Below, piece by piece: positions 10,600-13,218 of a stretch of 13,218 nt of DNA. A program made the position numbers and the translations under genes. Under the pieces are notes generated by a model. That model was not told where the DNA came from and did not search any database. It saw only the letters and a program-made list of their open reading frames with translations. Source of the DNA: Minisyncoccota bacterium (GTDB taxonomy: Bacteria; Patescibacteriota; Minisyncoccia; Phycocordibacterales; GCA-2747955); the NCBI GenBank assembly GCA_023143935.1, contig JAGLGQ010000035.1:1-13218 (forward strand). Reading direction: 5' to 3'. The first letter of the stretch is position 1, and each line of letters opens with the position of its first letter.

Positions 10600-11802
10600 A
10601 TGATAGAAAATATTTCATCAAAACCTTTTGAAAGAGATTTTAAAATATCGGATTCAAGAAAAAAAATAGAAGCGTGTTTAAAATTAAAAAATTTTAAAAA
10701 AAAAGTAACCGAAACGGATTCTTCTACAGAAACTTCTTTTTGTGAAATTTTTGATAAAAAAGGTAATATGATATCAGGGGGTTGTGGAAAAGGAGAATTT
10801 TCTTCTGTTTCTTGCGTTGCAGAAGCATTGGAACATTATTATACATGTAATTTTTCTAATCTAGTTTTAAAAGATATTGATAAAGTATTTTCAAAGGATC
10901 CCACCTCTTTTATTGCAAAAGAATATAATTTTAAAAAAATTTTGTCTAGAGAATATAAAAATATTAGGGATCCCAAAAAAACTTTGTGGGTTCCAGCAAT
11001 AATTTCTAATCCCAATGTGTATAATATTAATTTTTTTAGTAAATTAAACGAAAAACAATTAAATCCATATGGTACCAACAGTGGTTCAGCTATAGGTTGT
11101 AGTAGAAATGAAGTTTTAATACATGCTATTAATGAAGTAGTAGAACGAGACGCTTTATCAATTTTTATAATTAAACATTTTTTTAATAAAGAAAAAAATA
11201 GTGTTAAGGTTTTGGAAGAGGGCAGTATCCCCAGAAATTTAAAAGATAAATTAAATTTAATGGAAAAAAAATTTATATCTAAAATTAAAATTTTAGATAT
11301 AACTACTGATTTAAATTTTCCAACTTATGTGACATTTTTAGAAAAAAAAATAAATCAAACTCATCAATATGGAGTTGGTACTTCTTTAAATAAATATCAT
11401 GCTCTTTATCGTAGTATTACAGAAATGGCACAATGTGTAAATATGTATGATGCAGAAGAACAAAATTATGATAAAAAAATTATTGAAAAAGTGGAAGAAT
11501 ATAAAAAATGGAAAGATATAATTCAATTTAATGTGAATTTTAATGAAAATTTTAAGAAAATTGAATTTAAAGATGATAAATCAGATGTTTTAAATGTAAC
11601 AGAATTGATTTTGAAAAAAATGCTAAAAAAGCTTGAAGATAAAGGGTTTAGTGCTTTTTATTCTCAAACAATAAAATATCCCAATGGTATAGAGTCAGGA
11701 CATGTATATATTCCTTATTTAGAAAGATTTCATATATTAAAATCTGGTAATTTAGTATCACCAGGAAGTAGGGGGAAAGAAATTTTAAATGAAGTTTTTT
11801 AA
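10600..11802 (+). CDS. YcaO-domain protein (stand-alone cyclodehydratase-like)
   Basis: Protein of 400 aa. YcaO enzymes use ATP to activate a backbone amide, giving azolines, thioamides or amidines in RiPPs. The family signatures are SCVAEALEHYY (71-81, with Glu75 and Glu78), NSGSAIGCSRNEVLIHAINE (160-179), VERDAL (181-186), and RSITEMAQ (271-278). The C-terminal SGHVYIPYLERFHIL...SPGSRG (366-391) matches the YcaO end. The acidic residues that bind Mg-ATP are retained. The usual C-terminal PxPxP of azoline-forming YcaOs is absent, and no E1-like/ocin-ThiF partner or TfuA is visible. It may therefore act alone, as bottromycin-type YcaOs do, or with a distant partner. The substrate is plausibly the 45-aa peptide encoded just upstream. 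RimO-associated E. coli-type YcaO is less likely given the peptide neighbour. Confidence 0.85.
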   Translation: MIENISSKPFERDFKISDSRKKIEACLKLKNFKKKVTETDSSTETSFCEIFDKKGNMISGGCGKGEFSSVSCVAEALEHYYTCNFSNLVLKDIDKVFSKDPTSFIAKEYNFKKILSREYKNIRDPKKTLWVPAIISNPNVYNINFFSKLNEKQLNPYGTNSGSAIGCSRNEVLIHAINEVVERDALSIFIIKHFFNKEKNSVKVLEEGSIPRNLKDKLNLMEKKFISKIKILDITTDLNFPTYVTFLEKKINQTHQYGVGTSLNKYHALYRSITEMAQCVNMYDAEEQNYDKKIIEKVEEYKKWKDIIQFNVNFNENFKKIEFKDDKSDVLNVTELILKKMLKKLEDKGFSAFYSQTIKYPNGIESGHVYIPYLERFHILKSGNLVSPGSRGKEILNEVF

Positions 11803-11807
11803 TTTTC

Positions 11808-11826
11808 AAGCAGGTCCGGCCTGCTT
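11808..11826. repeat. AAGCAGG palindromic hairpin after ycaO
   Basis: AAGCAGGTCCGGCCTGCTT, 7-bp perfect arms, 5 bp after the ycaO stop. It is the same as at 8428-8446. It starts the repeated block that carries the small RNA. There is no T-run on the + strand; on the minus strand the T-rich flank is on the far side. Confidence 0.7.
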
Positions 11827-11827
11827 A

Positions 11828-11841
11828 AAAAATCGTTAGTA
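11828..11841 (-). promoter_or_regulatory. Operator-like motif upstream of small-RNA copy 2
   Basis: AAAAATCGTTAGTA, the counterpart of 8458-8471 with C changed to T. It belongs to the motif class found five times at the fic promoter. Confidence 0.45.
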
Positions 11842-11874
11842 AAGTTTTTTATATATAAAATAATTTTAGAACTC

Positions 11875-11902
11875 TTGCATGAAGTTAGATAAAGTATATA
11901 AT
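11875..11902 (+). promoter_or_regulatory. Promoter of small-RNA copy 2
   Basis: TTGCAT (11875-11880), a 16-bp spacer and TATAAT (11897-11902). Predicted start is near 11910. Confidence 0.65.
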
Positions 11903-11909
11903 ATTGAAT

Positions 11910-11969
11910 GTAAACCTATAGAATTTATTCTATAGATGGGGCCATCTTTTCGGAGGTGGTCTTTTTTTT
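11910..11969 (+). ncRNA. Candidate small RNA, copy 2 (~60 nt)
   Basis: The transcribed part is identical to copy 1 at 8540-8598: hairpin 1 at 11916-11935 and terminator hairpin at 11940-11961 with T8. The 148 bp from 11821 show only four differences from 8451 onward, none in the predicted RNA. The next gene, fic, starts 270 bp further on with its own promoter, so this copy looks like an independent transcription unit. Confidence 0.6.
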
Positions 11970-11982
11970 GATTTTATTGTAA

Positions 11983-12045
11983 GGTTGCCGAGAGTTTGCT
12001 GAGAGTTTGCCGTAGGTTTTAAGCAGGTCCGATCTTCTTAAAAAC
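11983..12045. repeat. 11-bp tandem units plus GGTCC segment, copy 2
   Basis: GGTTGCCGAGA, GTTTGCTGAGA and GTTTGCCGTAG are followed by GTTTTAAGCAGGTCCGATC, the same order as at 8390-8440. Here the hairpin arm after GGTCC has diverged (ATCTTCTT instead of GGCCTGCTT). Confidence 0.65.
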
Positions 12046-12052
12046 TTGCCCC

Positions 12053-12219
12053 AAAAACCATTAATAAACCATTTTTTTTAAAGTTATTAACGGTTTTTTA
12101 GTAGCAAATCGTGAAAAAGTGCCAAAAAAGGGTAGTTGTTCACGATTTCATTGACAAAATCGTTAATAACGCGTTTATTGTGTGTATATTAACGATTTTT
12201 CTTGCAAAAACCGTTAATA
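12053..12219. promoter_or_regulatory. Operator array upstream of fic
   Basis: Five copies of TATTAACGRTTTTT or its complement: 12053-12066 (minus, AAAAACCATTAATA), 12085-12098 (plus), 12155-12168 (minus, 13 of 14), 12187-12200 (plus) and 12206-12219 (minus). The last overlaps the -35 box and spacer of the fic promoter. The last two pairs face each other as inverted repeats. A second inverted repeat, AAATCGTGAA (12106-12115) and TTCACGATTT (12139-12148), lies within. The layout suggests cooperative repressor binding; the regulator is not in the window. Confidence 0.65.
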
Positions 12220-12229
12220 TATGTATAAT
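12202..12229 (+). promoter_or_regulatory. fic promoter (leaderless type)
   Basis: TTGCAA (12202-12207), a 16-bp spacer and TATAAT (12224-12229). The ATG at 12237 is 7 nt after the -10 box, so transcription should start at the start codon. Confidence 0.7.
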
Positions 12230-12236
12230 ACATAAT

Positions 12237-13112
12237 ATGTTATCAAAAAAATATACAGATAAAATCAAAAAACTTAAGGATGAATTTAATAAATTAAAAA
12301 AAGGGAAAGAGTCACTTTTAAAAATATTAAATGAAGTGGAAATTCCCGAAGCGGTTTATAATTCAAATGCTATTGAAAATTCTACTTTAACTATTGACGA
12401 AACTGAAAAAATTTTATTGGATTTAGAAATATCTAGAAATGTTTCATTGAGAGAGGTTTTTGAAGCTCGTAATTTGGGTGTTGTTACAGAGTATATTTAT
12501 AATAATAAAAAAAGATTAGAAATAGATATTGAAACAATTTTACTTTTACACAAAATGCTTATTTCAAATATCAATGATAAAATTGCTGGAAGATTTAGAC
12601 AGGCGGGGGAGTATGTAAGAGTCGGTAGATATATTGCTCCAGCTCCAGAAAAAATTCAATTTTTATTAGATGAACTTTTGGAAAAATATCAAGATAGTGA
12701 CGAACATGTTTTAAATAAAGTTTCAGAATTTCATTTATTATTTGAAAAAATCCATCCCTTTATTGATGGGAATGGAAGAATCGGAAGAATTTTAATAAAT
12801 TTAATGTTATTGCAGAATGGTTTTCCCCCTATAATTATTAAAGATTCAGAAAAGCAATATTATTATGCATCTTTTAGATTATATGACCAAGACAAAAAAC
12901 AAGAGGCACTAAATGATTTTTCTAAAATAATATTTTTACAACTCTCAGAAGCTTTTAACAAGAGAATTGCTTATTTAAAAGCTCAAAAAATAGTATCTTT
13001 ATCAGAATATTCTAAAAAGAAAAAAGAATCAAAAGAAACAGTTTTTAATAAAGCAAAAAGACAAACTATTCCAGCTTTTCGAGAAAAAGGAGTTTGGAAA
13101 ATTGGAGTATAA
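12237..13112 (+). CDS. Fic domain protein, class II (self-inhibited)
   Basis: Fic enzymes transfer AMP, or another nucleotide or phosphate group, to a hydroxyl side chain of a target protein. The core motif HPFIDGNGRIGR (173-184) matches HxFx(D/E)GNGRxxR in full, so activity is expected. The N-terminal SNAIEN (43-48) fits the inhibitory helix (S/T)xxxE(G/N), placed before the Fic core as in class II proteins. Glu47 would block productive ATP binding, so no separate antitoxin is required. The protein is 291 aa; the C-terminal ~40 residues are basic and may bind nucleic acid or partners. The frame is open back to GTG 12111, but that stretch is the operator array, and the TATAAT box 7 nt before 12237 fixes the start. 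Target unknown. Confidence 0.9.
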   Translation: MLSKKYTDKIKKLKDEFNKLKKGKESLLKILNEVEIPEAVYNSNAIENSTLTIDETEKILLDLEISRNVSLREVFEARNLGVVTEYIYNNKKRLEIDIETILLLHKMLISNINDKIAGRFRQAGEYVRVGRYIAPAPEKIQFLLDELLEKYQDSDEHVLNKVSEFHLLFEKIHPFIDGNGRIGRILINLMLLQNGFPPIIIKDSEKQYYYASFRLYDQDKKQEALNDFSKIIFLQLSEAFNKRIAYLKAQKIVSLSEYSKKKKESKETVFNKAKRQTIPAFREKGVWKIGV

Positions 13113-13191
13113 AATTAAATTTTTAAATAAAAGTGTCGCAACTAATTTTTGAATTTAGGATATCATAGCTTTGTTTATTTCATTTTTTAGA

Positions 13192-13197
13192 TATAAT
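13192..13197 (+). promoter_or_regulatory. -10 box of the next gene
   Basis: TATAAT ends 7 nt before an ATG at 13205, the same spacing as at fic and the NYN gene. No clear -35. Confidence 0.4.
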
Positions 13198-13204
13198 TAT
13201 TTGT

Positions 13205-13218
13205 ATGAAATTTTTTGT
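13205..13218 (+). CDS. Start of a further gene, cut by the window end
   Basis: Only four codons (MKFF) are visible. The call rests on the TATAAT box 7 nt upstream, matching the leaderless spacing of other genes here. Nothing can be said about the product. Confidence 0.3.

Noticed and set aside
12111..12236. N-terminal extension of the Fic protein from a GTG
   Set aside because: The stretch consists of operator motifs and the -35/-10 promoter; the leaderless ATG at 12237 fits better.
1..13218. TGA recoded as Gly or Trp (Gracilibacteria, Absconditabacteria or Mycoplasma type)
   Set aside because: Full-length genes contain no in-frame TGA, all Trp codons examined are TGG, and tRNA-Trp has anticodon CCA.

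Overview
The window reads as chromosome from a very AT-rich bacterium. A member of the Candidate Phyla Radiation (Patescibacteria) is the most likely host, but this is inference. Supporting signs are small, streamlined housekeeping proteins (51-aa L33, divergent SerRS motif 3), tRNA genes without encoded CCA, hardly any Shine-Dalgarno sequences, and several genes whose -10 box lies 6-10 nt before the start codon (leaderless type). All 12 complete genes are on the + strand. They stop with TAA (9) or TAG (3), never TGA. The tRNA-Trp(CCA) and the absence of in-frame TGA argue against a recoded TGA.

Left part (1-3510), mostly housekeeping: an ArfB/YaeJ-type ribosome-rescue hydrolase, an unusually short T-box leader whose UGGC bulge fits the G73 of tRNA-Ser, serS, rpmG (L33), tRNA-Trp(CCA) and tRNA-Gln(TTG). 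The gaps are filled by dispersed GGTCC-bounded hairpins, perfect palindromes and 11-bp tandem repeats.

Middle part (3238-9435), accessory island: both tRNA genes are followed by an element of the same plan. This is the tRNA 3' end, a hairpin, an inverted copy of the tRNA 3' end, two internal hairpins, then a direct copy of the tRNA 3' end. Degenerate tRNA-Gln-like ends recur at 8011 and 9181, right after two accessory genes. This suggests repeated insertion at the tRNA-Gln 3' end. Cargo: a type II restriction-modification pair (C5 methyltransferase and a nuclease with an NgoFVII-like C-terminal domain), an OLD/PARIS-like AAA ATPase-TOPRIM protein, a 40-aa orphan and a NYN nuclease. No integrase is visible.

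Right part (8428-13218): a ~150-bp segment with its own promoter, two hairpins and a terminator occurs twice at about 97% identity (8451-8600 and 11821-11970). It encodes a candidate ~60-nt small RNA of unknown family. Between the copies lie the NYN gene and a possible minimal RiPP locus: a divergent tandem-GNAT-like protein, a 45-aa peptide with its own promoter and terminator, and a stand-alone YcaO. A self-inhibited (class II) Fic protein follows. Its leaderless promoter is covered by five copies of a TATTAACGRTTTTT motif, and the same motif precedes both small-RNA promoters.

The most novel candidates are the tRNA-3'-end elements, the duplicated small RNA with its shared operator motif, and the GNAT-peptide-YcaO locus.
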